This document shows positions 35,067 to 45,067 of a stretch of 64,000 nt of DNA, piece by piece. Position numbers and translations under genes: made by a program. How positions within the stretch are numbered: position 1 is the first letter of the stretch; each line of letters starts with the position of its first letter. Origin of the DNA: Lachnospiraceae bacterium (GTDB lineage: Bacteria; Bacillota; Clostridia; Lachnospirales; Lachnospiraceae); contig JAHZFJ010000021.1 of NCBI GenBank assembly GCA_019421365.1, positions 10,441-74,440 on the forward strand, read 5' to 3'. A model generated the notes under the pieces. The model was not told the origin of the DNA. It made no database searches and worked only from the letters and a program-made list of their open reading frames with translations.

Positions 35067-36533
35067 ATGGAAGAACAACTAAGGAAAATTGACGAGGTTA
35101 TAGCAAAAGGAAGGTTTAAAGAAAATTGGGATACGCTTATGGATTTTGAAGTACCTACTTGGTTTAAGAAGGCTAAGTTTGGTATATTCATTCACTGGGG
35201 GCTATACAGCGTACCAGCTAATTCTAACGAATGGTATTCAAGAAATATGTATATTAAGGGGATGCCAGCATATGAGCATCATGTAAAGACATATGGGCCA
35301 CAGAATGAATTCGGTTATAAGGATTTCATACCTATGTTTACAGCAGAAAAGTTTGATCCAGATGAGTGGGCAAAGATCTTTAAAGACGCCGGAGCCAAAT
35401 ACATCTTTCCTGTTGCAGAACATCATGATGGTTTCCAGATGTATAAAAGTGAAATTTCCCACTATAATTCATATGAGATGGGACCTAAGAGAGATATATT
35501 AGGTGAATTAAAGGAATCATTTGATAAAGAGGGACTTACTTTCTGTACTTCTTCCCACCGTGCTGAACATTGGTTCTTCATGGGACATGGGAAAGAGTTT
35601 GATAGTGATATCAAAGACCCAATGGTTCGTGGGGATTTCTATTGGCCAGCTATGCCAGAACCAGATAATCAAGATTTATTCAGTACTCCTTATCCAACTA
35701 AGGAATTCCTTGATGATTGGTTAATCCGTACTTGTGAGATTATCGATAACTATAAACCAAAAGTTTTATATTTTGATTGGTGGATCCAACATGAATCATT
35801 CAAGCCATATCTTAGAAAATTAGCAGCATATTATTATAATCGTGGTGAGGAATGGAATGAGGAAGTTGCAATTACCTATAAACATGATGCATTTATGTTT
35901 GGAAGTGGAATTGTAGAGATTGAAAGAGGAAAGTTCGCAGATCAAAAACCATACTATTGGCAGACAGATACTGCTGTAGCTAGAAACACTTGGTGCTACA
36001 CTGAGGAGAATGATTATAAGAGCTCTAGAGAAATCATTACAGACTTAGTAGATGTAGTTAGTAAGAATGGTAATATGTTACTTAACATTGGACCGAAAGC
36101 AGATGGTACAATTCCTGAGGGAGATGCCAAGATCCTTAGAGAAGTAGGTGCATGGCTGAAAGTTAATGGAGAAGCAATATACGAAAGTAAAGTATGGAGA
36201 AAAGCAGGAGAAGGTCCTACAAGAGAAGAGGAAGGCCAATTCCAGGATGCTAATGTAACTGAATTCACTAGAGAAGATATTCGTTTCACAGTAAAGGGTG
36301 GAGCTCTCTATGCTACTTTCTTAAACTATCCAGAAGATGGAGCGGTAATTATTCGTTCTTTAGCAGAAGCAAAAGATCAAAACAAACCAGAATTTCACGG
36401 TATTATTCGTAAGGTAGAAGTTTTAGGATTTGATGAAGAACCAGAATGGTCAGTTAATGAAAATGGTTTATCTATAAAGACTACGAATGTTCAAAGTGAA
36501 TATCCAGTAGTAGTTAAAATTACATTAGATTAG
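35067..36533 (+). CDS. Glycoside hydrolase family 29, alpha-L-fucosidase
   Basis: A 488-residue GH29 enzyme without signal peptide. Markers are WFKKAKFGIFIHWGLYSVPA, YIFPVAEHHDGFQMYKS and VLYFDWWIQ with nucleophile Asp237, plus NGNMLLNIGPKADGTIPEGD. A C-terminal beta domain covers about residues 390-488. It should remove alpha-L-fucose from imported glycans. The AAAGGAG site is about 14 bases before the ATG, longer than usual. It lies 34 bases after the chemoreceptor gene. Confidence 0.92.
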   Translation: MEEQLRKIDEVIAKGRFKENWDTLMDFEVPTWFKKAKFGIFIHWGLYSVPANSNEWYSRNMYIKGMPAYEHHVKTYGPQNEFGYKDFIPMFTAEKFDPDEWAKIFKDAGAKYIFPVAEHHDGFQMYKSEISHYNSYEMGPKRDILGELKESFDKEGLTFCTSSHRAEHWFFMGHGKEFDSDIKDPMVRGDFYWPAMPEPDNQDLFSTPYPTKEFLDDWLIRTCEIIDNYKPKVLYFDWWIQHESFKPYLRKLAAYYYNRGEEWNEEVAITYKHDAFMFGSGIVEIERGKFADQKPYYWQTDTAVARNTWCYTEENDYKSSREIITDLVDVVSKNGNMLLNIGPKADGTIPEGDAKILREVGAWLKVNGEAIYESKVWRKAGEGPTREEEGQFQDANVTEFTREDIRFTVKGGALYATFLNYPEDGAVIIRSLAEAKDQNKPEFHGIIRKVEVLGFDEEPEWSVNENGLSIKTTNVQSEYPVVVKITLD

Positions 36534-36549
36534 ATTTCAAGGGTCAGAT

Positions 36550-36752
36550 GCAAAACTCTTGTACATTTACACAGCTTCTTTGCGGACATACTATAACACA
36601 AAACACTCTCCTCAGCTTAGGCTGGCTCGGCGTCCATGTCTCGCCTTCCTTGGTTATCTAGTACACACTAAGAAGTACTATAGATGTTCCGTTATCGTTT
36701 TTAGTTATAATACGTCAGCATAGAACCAACTCTAAGTAACTAAGAGTTTTGC
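36550..36752 (+). repeat. Inverted-repeat element C (shorter copy of elements A and B)
   Basis: Perfect 11-base terminal repeats GCAAAACTCTT (36550-36560) and AAGAGTTTTGC (36742-36752) bound 203 bases. The core GGCTGGCTCGGCGTCC (near 36620) and GTACACACTAAGAAGTACTA (36661-36680) match elements A and B, but about 75 bases of the left half are missing. Confidence 0.78.
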
Positions 36753-36895
36753 TTATCTACGTAGATGATACACAAGTACAGGTCAGTTGTTGGTTGAATA
36801 AATATTCTCTAGTATTCATCTACGACATTATTATGGTTTTTGACCATAGGATTTAAATTAGAGAATTGTAAAACTGAAACACAGTAAAATGATAT

Positions 36896-36966
36896 AAACA
36901 AGACAATCTTCTTGCTATGTACATGGAGTCAGCGCTCCACATACAACCAAGAAGATTGTCTTGTTT
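36896..36966. repeat. Long hairpin E2, bidirectional terminator
   Basis: Perfect 19-base arms AAACAAGACAATCTTCTTG (36896-36914) and its complement (36948-36966), with an inner GGAG/CTCC hairpin. It shares AGACAATCTTC with hairpin E1 near 13010. It stands between the convergent fucosidase and response-regulator genes. Confidence 0.75.
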
Positions 36967-36983
36967 AATTTATTTTTCTGTAA

Positions 36984-38567
36984 TCATTCTTCGTCTTTGA
37001 TGTTATGATGATTTCTATATTCAGCAGGGCTAATACCAACGTATTTCTTGAATTTTTTGTGGAAGTAATCCACATTCTTATAACCTACATTTTTGCTAAT
37101 CTCATATACCTTAAGATTATCTTGTAATAGCATTTCTTTGGCTTGAGCAATTCGAATCTGGTCGACATAGGAGTTGAAGTTTGAACCTACTTTCTTACTG
37201 AATACTTTACCAAGATATGAGCTATTATAGCCAAACATTGGTGCTAAGGTATCTAATTTCAAATTGTTCTTATAATTATAACGGATATAATACAGGATAT
37301 CATCAATTACGCTATCACTTGACGAATTACCAATTAGTTTAATTACCTGATCGAACTGTTCGTTAAAATAGTTAATAATTTCATATAGATAGCGGGCATG
37401 ATGAATGAATTCAATAATCTCGGAATTACTTTGTAGCTCGATGTCCTTATCATTATAGTTTTGTTCTATCAGGTGTTTAAGGTGAAGGAAAATACCTGTT
37501 AAGAAGGACCGAATTGAATCAATGGATTCTTTGGAGTAAAAGAGATTATTCTTTAGTTCTTCAAGAGAATGCTCAATTCCTTTACGATTATATGTCTGAA
37601 TATATTGGTAGAAGATATTACAATAATGTTTTGAATCATCTTCAGTGATAGCATATGTTAATTGTTCAGCGTTAGGCAATTGTGTAGGTAGTAGCATATG
37701 TTGATGTTTGTCACAGAAGAATCTTCTGTTTAATAGTGTTAAAGCATCATGATAGGAGAAGTAAATATCATTAATATTAGAGATAATACGTCCTGCTGCT
37801 ATGAACAGATTTGAGAATTCAGGAGACTTTGGGTTTATCTCCATATTAGTTAAGACAGTCTCAAATTGTTTAAGAAGCATTTCGCCTTTAATAATAACCA
37901 CATCCTGCCCTGTTATGCTTACTCGTTCAACATTACGGCTCTTGACAGGGGATACACGTAATAACTTACAGAAGGTATTGTAAAAATCCATATCTTTAGG
38001 ATAATAACCATCAAGAATAATGGCACGATAACTGTCTGCAACTAGATTTAGGTCAGCCAAATTCAAGTCGGCAGAATCAGGGTTATCAGCATTCGATACA
38101 GTGGGATTCTTGCCATCTCGAATCATATCGCGTAGAATGGTAACTTTCGCCTTCTCTCGATATGTTTCCATATTAGAGGTGCGTAGTTTCTCATTTATTA
38201 TAGTTTTTTGTATTGACGTAACAGCATCAAGGAGTTCATCTTCATCAACAGGTTTAGTTAGGTAGAAGTCTACGCCACAGCGAATGGCTTCTTGGGCATA
38301 TTTAAAATCAGAGTATCCACTAAGAATGATAAATCGACCTTTGAAACCTTCTTCTCTTGCACGACGGGCCAATTCTGTCCCATGCATCTTAGGCATTCGT
38401 ATGTCTAATAAAACTAAATCTGGATTATGTGCTAGAATACCTTCTAAGGTATTGATTCCATTAGTGCCTTCTCCACATAGTTGAAAACCGAGGTTTTCCC
38501 AATCAAGAATATTTTTAAGTCCTTCTCTAACGATAACTTCATCATCAGCTATAAATAGTTTAAGCAT
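36984..38567 (-). CDS. Response regulator with AraC-type DNA-binding domain (YesN family)
   Basis: A 527-residue protein. The receiver spans about residues 1-120 with phosphoacceptor Asp55 (LVLLDIRMP), acidic Asp8-Asp9 and the Lys of FYLTKPVDE. A long middle region follows, and two AraC helix-turn-helix units lie at about 420-525 (KLDTLAPMFGYNSSYLGKVFSK; VYEISKNVGYKNVDYFHKKFKK). It is coupled to the sensor kinase, whose stop abuts its ATG, with GGAGGA inside the kinase gene. Such pairs control nearby sugar importers and hydrolases. Confidence 0.95.
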   Translation of the reverse strand: MLKLFIADDEVIVREGLKNILDWENLGFQLCGEGTNGINTLEGILAHNPDLVLLDIRMPKMHGTELARRAREEGFKGRFIILSGYSDFKYAQEAIRCGVDFYLTKPVDEDELLDAVTSIQKTIINEKLRTSNMETYREKAKVTILRDMIRDGKNPTVSNADNPDSADLNLADLNLVADSYRAIILDGYYPKDMDFYNTFCKLLRVSPVKSRNVERVSITGQDVVIIKGEMLLKQFETVLTNMEINPKSPEFSNLFIAAGRIISNINDIYFSYHDALTLLNRRFFCDKHQHMLLPTQLPNAEQLTYAITEDDSKHYCNIFYQYIQTYNRKGIEHSLEELKNNLFYSKESIDSIRSFLTGIFLHLKHLIEQNYNDKDIELQSNSEIIEFIHHARYLYEIINYFNEQFDQVIKLIGNSSSDSVIDDILYYIRYNYKNNLKLDTLAPMFGYNSSYLGKVFSKKVGSNFNSYVDQIRIAQAKEMLLQDNLKVYEISKNVGYKNVDYFHKKFKKYVGISPAEYRNHHNIKDEE

Positions 38568-40373
38568 TTATAAATCCTCCCACTTGTAATGTAAAGGTAA
38601 TATGATACTCACGGTAGTTCCTTCATTTGGAGCACTAGTTATAGTTAGACCATAATCGATTCCGTAACAAAGTTGTATACGTTGATAGATATTAAATAGT
38701 CCAATACTTGAAGTTGATCTTTTTTCTCGTGAGCGTATTCTTGTCAATAATTTATCGAGTTCTTCATTAGTAAGTCCAATACCATTATCAGATACAGCTA
38801 TGATAACAGTATCATTGTCTTGGTCAGTTGTGATATTGATATGAATCATTCCGTTTGATTCAACTTCCTCTAGACCATGTATAATGGAATTTTCAACAAT
38901 AGGTTGTATTAGTAACGATAAGATATAATAATTACTTGTACTAAATCCCGGTTCAATGGAGATTGCAAAGTTGATTTTGTCACCAAATCTTAATTTTTGA
39001 ATGGATAGATAGAATTCAATATATTCTAATTCAGTACGTAGACTGATAGTAGTACCTGTACTTTCTAAGTTATGACGCATGTATTTACCTAGTAATTTAA
39101 CAGCAGTAGCAACTTCTCGATCCTGATTCGATAATGCTTTCATGCGAATTGTTTCTAATGTATTATATAAGAAATGTGGATTGATTTGACTTGAGAGCAT
39201 CTGAAATTCCATCTTTTGTTGATGATTTTCTAATCTTTGCTGACTGATTTTACCTTCGTATATCTCCTTATCCATTTCTTTAATACTAGTAATCATAGTG
39301 GTTAGATCAGTGTATACTTCACTTAACTCATCGTTACCGGTGAATCCATGTATAATGTTGTAATCTCCGCTACTAACCTTGTGCATCTCTGAGCGAAGAG
39401 TATTGATACGGCTGGAAAAATGATTTGCATAGATGATTACAATTAACAATGGAACAAATATACTAAATAATAGGGTACCTATGCAAAATAATATGATTTG
39501 ATTTGTATCTTTTAATGCTTCTGTATCTACTGTTACTATAAATAATTTGTCCTGAGTTTGTATGGGAATTAGTGTTGATAACTCTACAAGAGCTTCTTCA
39601 CCATCGTAATTAGCGTTACCTGAGTATGTAAAATATTTTTGATCATAATTAATCGGAAGAGCAAGTGTTTCATTTAAATTTTTTTCGTTACCATAAAAGA
39701 TTGGGTCTTTGTTTACCGTAATGATTGTTTTGAAAGTATTATTATTAATACGGGATTTCAAATAGTTATTGCTGACATTTATTACAAGTAAAGCATAATC
39801 ACCTCTTTGGGTTACTGGAATTCGATAGGAAAAGGTTAACTCATTGCTTGGATTAGTTCCTTTGGAATCGGTTACAATTCTTGTATGCCAAAGATATCTG
39901 GCTGTATTAGAGGCTTCTATATACCAATCAGTAAGCTGTATTTCGGGAGTGATCTTTTTGAAATTAGCATAATCTTGTATCGAATCATTCATGGTATATA
40001 TAGTTATGTTTGATATTTCGGCATAACGAGATTGGATGTTTTTGAATTTGTTATAATTACCTATAGCCGCATTTGCTTCTTGTTTGGAATTATAGGTCGT
40101 CGACAGAATTTCCTGTAAGTGATCATCTGAGAAAATCTCGTCTGCTATATTTTTGACAGAAGTAGTGACATCAAGAATAATACTCCTAACACGTATGTTA
40201 TCAGAATTAATCTGAGCAGTATGGTGCTTAATTAGTAAGGAGCGCGTATTCAATATTAAGTAACAACCGACTATTGCAACTGGAATTAGAATTCCTAGTA
40301 GGTATACAGTATATAATTGATTTTTAATTTTTAAAGTAATCTTTTTTTTGAAATTAATTTGTAATTCTGGCAC
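38568..40373 (-). CDS. Sensor histidine kinase (YesM family)
   Basis: A 601-residue membrane kinase with helices near residues 16-38 and 290-315 enclosing an extracytoplasmic sensor domain. HAMP follows at about 315-370, then the His_kinase motif QINPHFLYNTLETIRMKAL with His400, and the ATPase domain with DNGIGLTNEEL. The GTG start is preceded by AAGGAGA at seven bases. It phosphorylates the adjacent YesN-type regulator, probably in response to an extracellular sugar or binding-protein complex. Confidence 0.95.
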   Translation of the reverse strand: MPELQINFKKKITLKIKNQLYTVYLLGILIPVAIVGCYLILNTRSLLIKHHTAQINSDNIRVRSIILDVTTSVKNIADEIFSDDHLQEILSTTYNSKQEANAAIGNYNKFKNIQSRYAEISNITIYTMNDSIQDYANFKKITPEIQLTDWYIEASNTARYLWHTRIVTDSKGTNPSNELTFSYRIPVTQRGDYALLVINVSNNYLKSRINNNTFKTIITVNKDPIFYGNEKNLNETLALPINYDQKYFTYSGNANYDGEEALVELSTLIPIQTQDKLFIVTVDTEALKDTNQIILFCIGTLLFSIFVPLLIVIIYANHFSSRINTLRSEMHKVSSGDYNIIHGFTGNDELSEVYTDLTTMITSIKEMDKEIYEGKISQQRLENHQQKMEFQMLSSQINPHFLYNTLETIRMKALSNQDREVATAVKLLGKYMRHNLESTGTTISLRTELEYIEFYLSIQKLRFGDKINFAISIEPGFSTSNYYILSLLIQPIVENSIIHGLEEVESNGMIHINITTDQDNDTVIIAVSDNGIGLTNEELDKLLTRIRSREKRSTSSIGLFNIYQRIQLCYGIDYGLTITSAPNEGTTVSIILPLHYKWEDL

Positions 40374-40781
40374 GTGTTAATCTCCTTATAGTTTTATCTA
40401 GGTTAATCGATTTCGTAAAAAACGCTAAAAAAAAATGGATTGTACAAATCATACCATGTTAGTAGAGACTTTTTTTGGCTATATTATCTTAAATACACAT
40501 AATTATTATACATACTACTTAATATTTTGTCAATTTTAGTGCGCGTTATCTAAAAAAAAAGATATTTATATGGAATTGTGATAGTATTTTTATATTTTGG
40601 TATCATGTATCATAAAAAGTGAATTACTTAATATTTAAGATATTTTAATTACAAATAGAGTTACTAATAATGCTTGATATTGTATTAGTCTACTAAGAAA
40701 TGATACTTAATAAGTCTCATAATTAAGGATAAATGTATAAAATAATTTGGATAAAATAATGAGAGAGAAGGTACTTATATT
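40374..40781. promoter_or_regulatory. Divergent control region (sensor kinase / GH3)
   Basis: 408 bases, very AT-rich, with several A and T homopolymers and no gene. It should hold promoters for the kinase-regulator pair and for GH3, and perhaps the YesN-type operator. No clear -35/-10 pair or inverted repeat could be assigned by eye. Confidence 0.35.
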
Positions 40782-42986
40782 ATGAAAAAACTATCAATGG
40801 AACAAGAATATCATGTAGAGTCACTGTTAAAGCAGTTGATGTTAGAAGAGAAAATCGGAATGATTCACGGGAATGGTTTATTCAAAACAGCAGGGGTAGA
40901 GCGTCTGGGGATACCGGCACTCGAAGTTTCTGATGGGCCTATGGGAGTACGTAATGATTTTGAGAATGATAAATGGATGACTATTGGACTATCTTATGAT
41001 TCTGTATCGTATCTACCTAGCAATACCTTGGTAGCATCTTCGTGGAATCGAGAGGTAGCTTATCAAGTAGGACAAGTGTTAGGTGAGGAAGCTAGGGGAC
41101 GTGGTAAAGATATGATCTTAGCACCTGGAATTAATGTGAAACGTAGTCCATTATGCGGTAGGAATTTTGAATATATGAGTGAGGACCCTTATTTAATTAA
41201 GGAATTAGCGGTACCATTAATTAAAGGGGTACAAGAATCTGATGTAGCTGCTTGCGTGAAACATTTTGCGGCCAATAGTCAGGAGACAAAACGTCTTGAG
41301 GTAGAGGCTATCATCGACGACCGTGCTTTTCGTGAGTTATATCTCCCTGCATTCAAGGCAGCAGTTTCTGAAGGAGAATCATATTCTATTATGGGAGCGT
41401 ATAACCGCTATAAGGGTGAACACTGCTGCCATAGCAAATGTTTGCTTGACGATATTCTTAGAGATGAGTGGAAATATGATGGTGTAGTCATTTCTGATTG
41501 GGGCGGTGTACATGACACGAAACAAGCGGCGGAAACAAGTCTTGATATTGAGATGTCAGTAACTGATAACTTTGATGAGTATTTTATGGCTAATCCACTA
41601 CTAGAGGCAGTAAAGAGTGGTAAGATCTCAGAAGATAAGATAGATGAAAAAGTACGTAGAATTCTTACCATGATGGAACGTCTGAACATGTTTAATGAGG
41701 AGCGTAAAGCAGGGACTTATAATACACCTGAACATAGGGAGGTAATTCGTAGTGCTGCTGAAGAAGGTATTGTATTATTAAAGAATGAGGAGAATCGACT
41801 TCCACTTAGTAAAAAGGTTAAGAAGCTTGCTGTAATCGGACAGAATGGCAATATGATACATAGTAATGGAGGAGGAAGTGCGGAAATTAAAGCACTTTAT
41901 GAAATTTCACCACTATTAGGAATTAACATGTTACTTGGTGGTAATACGAAGATCACGTATGCACCAGGATACTATATTGAACCTAAGGAGGAAGAGAGTG
42001 AGGTTAACTGGCAGGAAAGTAGCCTTGATGATATTGTTAATCGTAGTGGTAACTCAGAAGCAGTTAACCTCGAGACTGCGAAGGTTAATCAAGGAGATGA
42101 ACGTATTATTGAAGTGGAGAAGAAACGCAAGGATTTACTAGATGAAGCAGTTCAAGTGGCAAAAGAAGCAGACGAGGTTATTATAATCGGTGGATTAAAC
42201 CATGATTACGATACCGAAGGGGGAGACCGTGCTGATTTAATACTCCCTTATGGTCAAGACGAATTAATCAAAGCAATTCTAGAGGTAAAACCGGAAGCAA
42301 TTATCGTTATTATAGCTGGTTCACCTGTTGAGATGAGAAAGTGGGAGAAGAAAGCGAAGGCAATCGTTTGGTCTTCCTATGCGGGTATGGAGGGAGGAAC
42401 TGCTCTTGCAAGGATACTGTTTGGCGATGTGAATCCTTCTGGTAAATTAGCAGAGTCTTTCCCGGTTACGATTACTGATTCACCAGCACATTGTATCGGC
42501 GAGTTTCCAGGAGATTTAGAAGTACATCACACAGAAGGAATTAACATTGGATATCGATATTATATTACCAACCACGTACCTACCCAGTTCTGTTTTGGTC
42601 ATGGGTTATCCTATACTACATTTGCTTATGAGGATTTAGTAATTGATAATTCTGTAGTTGGTGGCGATGCTAATATGCGTAAGTTAGATATAACTGGACA
42701 AGTACGCATTACCAACACAGGAAATCGCAGAGGTGCAGAAATTGTTCAAATCTATGTATCACCTGTAGATAGTAAGATTGAACGTCCAGAAGTAGAGTTG
42801 AAGGGATTTGATAAAGTTTTTCTTGAGCCAGGTGAATCTAAGATTGTAACGTTTTCACTTGATAGTAGTTCGTTCTCTTACTATGATGTACAAGAAAAAG
42901 CATTTGTTGTAGAACCTGGAGAGTATAAGATACGTGTTGGAAGTTCTTGTGAAGATATTCGTGTAGAAACAGTCGTTTTTATGTAG
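40782..42986 (+). CDS. Glycoside hydrolase family 3, probable beta-glucosidase/beta-glycosidase
   Basis: A 734-residue cytoplasmic GH3 enzyme. The N-terminal barrel contains VSDGPMGVR, GRNFEYMSEDPYL, CVKHFAANSQE and the nucleophile Asp239 in GVVISDWGGVHD. The alpha/beta sandwich domain includes GIVLLKNEENRLPL and NPSGKLAESFP, with an insertion near residues 400-450. A fibronectin III-like domain ends the protein (GAEIVQIYVSP). The substrate may be beta-glucosides, beta-xylosides or related. It lies divergent from the YesM/YesN pair. Confidence 0.93.
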   Translation: MKKLSMEQEYHVESLLKQLMLEEKIGMIHGNGLFKTAGVERLGIPALEVSDGPMGVRNDFENDKWMTIGLSYDSVSYLPSNTLVASSWNREVAYQVGQVLGEEARGRGKDMILAPGINVKRSPLCGRNFEYMSEDPYLIKELAVPLIKGVQESDVAACVKHFAANSQETKRLEVEAIIDDRAFRELYLPAFKAAVSEGESYSIMGAYNRYKGEHCCHSKCLLDDILRDEWKYDGVVISDWGGVHDTKQAAETSLDIEMSVTDNFDEYFMANPLLEAVKSGKISEDKIDEKVRRILTMMERLNMFNEERKAGTYNTPEHREVIRSAAEEGIVLLKNEENRLPLSKKVKKLAVIGQNGNMIHSNGGGSAEIKALYEISPLLGINMLLGGNTKITYAPGYYIEPKEEESEVNWQESSLDDIVNRSGNSEAVNLETAKVNQGDERIIEVEKKRKDLLDEAVQVAKEADEVIIIGGLNHDYDTEGGDRADLILPYGQDELIKAILEVKPEAIIVIIAGSPVEMRKWEKKAKAIVWSSYAGMEGGTALARILFGDVNPSGKLAESFPVTITDSPAHCIGEFPGDLEVHHTEGINIGYRYYITNHVPTQFCFGHGLSYTTFAYEDLVIDNSVVGGDANMRKLDITGQVRITNTGNRRGAEIVQIYVSPVDSKIERPEVELKGFDKVFLEPGESKIVTFSLDSSSFSYYDVQEKAFVVEPGEYKIRVGSSCEDIRVETVVFM

Positions 42987-43159
42987 AGTAGGGTACCACG
43001 TATTCAGCTGCAATATATTATAATTTTTGAAGTCATGTTATCTAGTTATAAATAACATAAGTAATTCTAAAGTATCATTACACCTTAAATCCTTGACTGC
43101 TTCTTCCTGCAATAGTACAATTATCGTTAGTATAATATGAAGTCTATAGTTCACTTACT

Positions 43160-43209
43160 GATTCGAGTGTCATAAGCAAGTATTACAAGAGGCTTTTGAC
43201 ACTCGAATC
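43160..43209. repeat. Minimal terminal-inverted-repeat element D2
   Basis: Perfect 13-base arms GATTCGAGTGTCA (43160-43172) and TGACACTCGAATC (43197-43209) enclose 24 bases (with GCAAGTATTACAAGAGGC, close to a segment of D1 and D3). It is the shortest of three related elements in the window. Confidence 0.75.
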
Positions 43210-43224
43210 AATACTCGATATATA
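43196..43224 (+). promoter_or_regulatory. Promoter of purK-purE, -35 box inside element D2
   Basis: TTGACA (43196-43201) and TATATA (43219-43224) with a 17-base spacer. The -35 box is part of the right terminal repeat of element D2. The predicted start near 43231 also supports the purK start at 43258 over an upstream ATG at 43237. Confidence 0.6.
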
Positions 43225-43257
43225 ATAGATAGGATAATGAAAGGCACAGGGATAAGT

Positions 43258-44385
43258 ATGCATAGAATAGGAATAATTGGTGGCGGACAACTTGGTAAGA
43301 TGATGATTCTTGATGCTAAAAGATTGGATTATTATTTCGTAATCCTTGATCCAACGAAAAATTGTCCTGCGGACAGTATTGCAGATGAACATATCGTTGC
43401 TGGTTTCGATGATGTTGAGGCAATTAGACAATTAGCGGAACGTGTAGATGTAGTAACATATGAGTTTGAACATATTAATGTGAAAGCATTGCAATTATTA
43501 GAAGAGCTAGGCCATAAAGTCTATCCATCAAGTGAGACGCTACTCCATATTCAGAATAAATTGGATCAAAAAGATTGGTTACGTAAGCATGAGATTCCTG
43601 TTCCAGATTATTTAGGCGTTAAAGGAATAGATGAAATCTTACAAGTTGGAGAAAAATATGGTTATCCAATCATCCTAAAGACTTGTACGGGTGGTTATGA
43701 TGGAAAAGGTAATGCAATCATCAAAACGAGAGAAGAAGTAGAAGCAGCATATGACTGCCTTGGGGCAGGTAAACTTCCATTAATGGTGGAAGAATTCGTA
43801 CCATTTGAAAAGGAAGTATCTATTCTTGTATGCAGGAGTGCTAATGGAGATGTTAAGGTATTCCCTGTTGCTGAGAATGTACATGTGAATAGTATTCTTG
43901 ATGAGACAACAGTTCCAGCTGTAATCTCTAAGGAGAGCACAGATGAGGCTATGGAAATTGCCAGAAAGACAATCGAAGTATTTGGTTGTTGTGGTATGCT
44001 TTGTATTGAATTGTTTGTAAAAAGAGATGGACATATTCTTGTTAACGAATTAGCACCAAGACCACATAACTCTGGTCATTATACAATTGAAGGTTGTTAT
44101 ACATCACAATATGAAAATCATATTCGCGCAATTCTTTCTCAACCACTTGGAGATACTTCTCTTATTCGTCCGACAGCTATGAAGAATATAATTGGTCAGA
44201 CCAATGGAGACGCTAATGTACAAGGTCTTGAAGTGGCATATGAAAAACCAGGTGTGAAGATTCATCTATATGGTAAAGAAAAAGTTGCTGTCGGTCGTAA
44301 GATGGGACATATTACAGCAACAGCCCCAACCATAGAAGAAGCTTTAGAGGCTGTTAGATTTGCGCATGATAAGATTAGGTTCTAG
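43258..44385 (+). CDS. purK: N5-carboxyaminoimidazole ribonucleotide synthase
   Basis: About 375 residues; the start MHRIGIIGGGQLGKMM was chosen because AGGG lies seven bases upstream and the family begins there. It is an ATP-grasp enzyme that makes N5-CAIR from AIR, ATP and bicarbonate in purine synthesis. Visible are the nucleotide-binding GGGQLGKM, the grasp segment ILKTCTGGYDGKGN and NELAPRPHNSGHYT. It is followed 30 bases later by purE, the next enzyme in the pathway. Confidence 0.95.
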   Translation: MHRIGIIGGGQLGKMMILDAKRLDYYFVILDPTKNCPADSIADEHIVAGFDDVEAIRQLAERVDVVTYEFEHINVKALQLLEELGHKVYPSSETLLHIQNKLDQKDWLRKHEIPVPDYLGVKGIDEILQVGEKYGYPIILKTCTGGYDGKGNAIIKTREEVEAAYDCLGAGKLPLMVEEFVPFEKEVSILVCRSANGDVKVFPVAENVHVNSILDETTVPAVISKESTDEAMEIARKTIEVFGCCGMLCIELFVKRDGHILVNELAPRPHNSGHYTIEGCYTSQYENHIRAILSQPLGDTSLIRPTAMKNIIGQTNGDANVQGLEVAYEKPGVKIHLYGKEKVAVGRKMGHITATAPTIEEALEAVRFAHDKIRF

Positions 44386-44415
44386 TTATTAATAAAATGA
44401 AAAGAGGGTGATGGC

Positions 44416-44925
44416 ATGGCTAAGATAGGTATTATCATGGGAAGTGATTCTGATCTTCCAGTAATGAGCAAGGCAGCAGAGATTTTAGATGAGTTAAAGG
44501 TGGAGTATGAATTAACAATCGTATCTGCTCATCGTACTCCAGATCGTCTGTATGATTATGCAAAGAATGCAGAAGGAAGAGGTATTGAAGTAATTATAGC
44601 GGGTGCAGGTGGAGCAGCGCATCTACCAGGTATGACTGCGGCTATGACAGTACTTCCTGTTATTGGTGTTCCTGTTCAGACAAAGGCCCTTGGTGGAGTA
44701 GATAGTTTATATTCAATCTGCCAGATGCCACCAGGTATTCCTGTTGCAACGGTTGCCATTAATGGTGCATTAAATGCAGGATTATTAGCAGCAAAAATCC
44801 TTGCAACTACGGATTTAGAATTAAGAGAGCGTTTGAAAATATATGCAGATGGACTTAATGATATGGTTCTAGAAAAAGCAGAAAAACTTGAGACAATTAA
44901 GTATCAATCATATTTAAATCAATAG
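44416..44925 (+). CDS. purE: N5-CAIR mutase
   Basis: A 169-residue class I PurE that rearranges N5-CAIR to CAIR. Typical segments are GIIMGSDSDLPVMSKAAEIL, VSAHRTPDRLYDYA, AGAGGAAHLPGMTAA and GGVDSLYSICQMPPGIPVATVA. Presence of purK confirms the two-step bacterial route. Ribosome site AGAGGGTGA. Confidence 0.96.
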   Translation: MAKIGIIMGSDSDLPVMSKAAEILDELKVEYELTIVSAHRTPDRLYDYAKNAEGRGIEVIIAGAGGAAHLPGMTAAMTVLPVIGVPVQTKALGGVDSLYSICQMPPGIPVATVAINGALNAGLLAAKILATTDLELRERLKIYADGLNDMVLEKAEKLETIKYQSYLNQ

Positions 44926-44931
44926 AGAATT

Positions 44932-44977
44932 AGGAAGGTTACAAAGTTGGTATCTGATTTTGTAACCTTCCTTTTTA
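44932..44977 (+). terminator. Terminator after purE
   Basis: GGAAGGTTACAAA pairs perfectly with TTTGTAACCTTCC after a short loop and is followed by TTTTTA. Confidence 0.92.
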
Positions 44978-45067
44978 TTTATCAAGTACTGACGTGTTCA
45001 GATAGTTTTTCTTATGAATAAAGCAAACTACTCTAAACTAAGTTTTTTACGTGCGAAGTTTGAGTTA

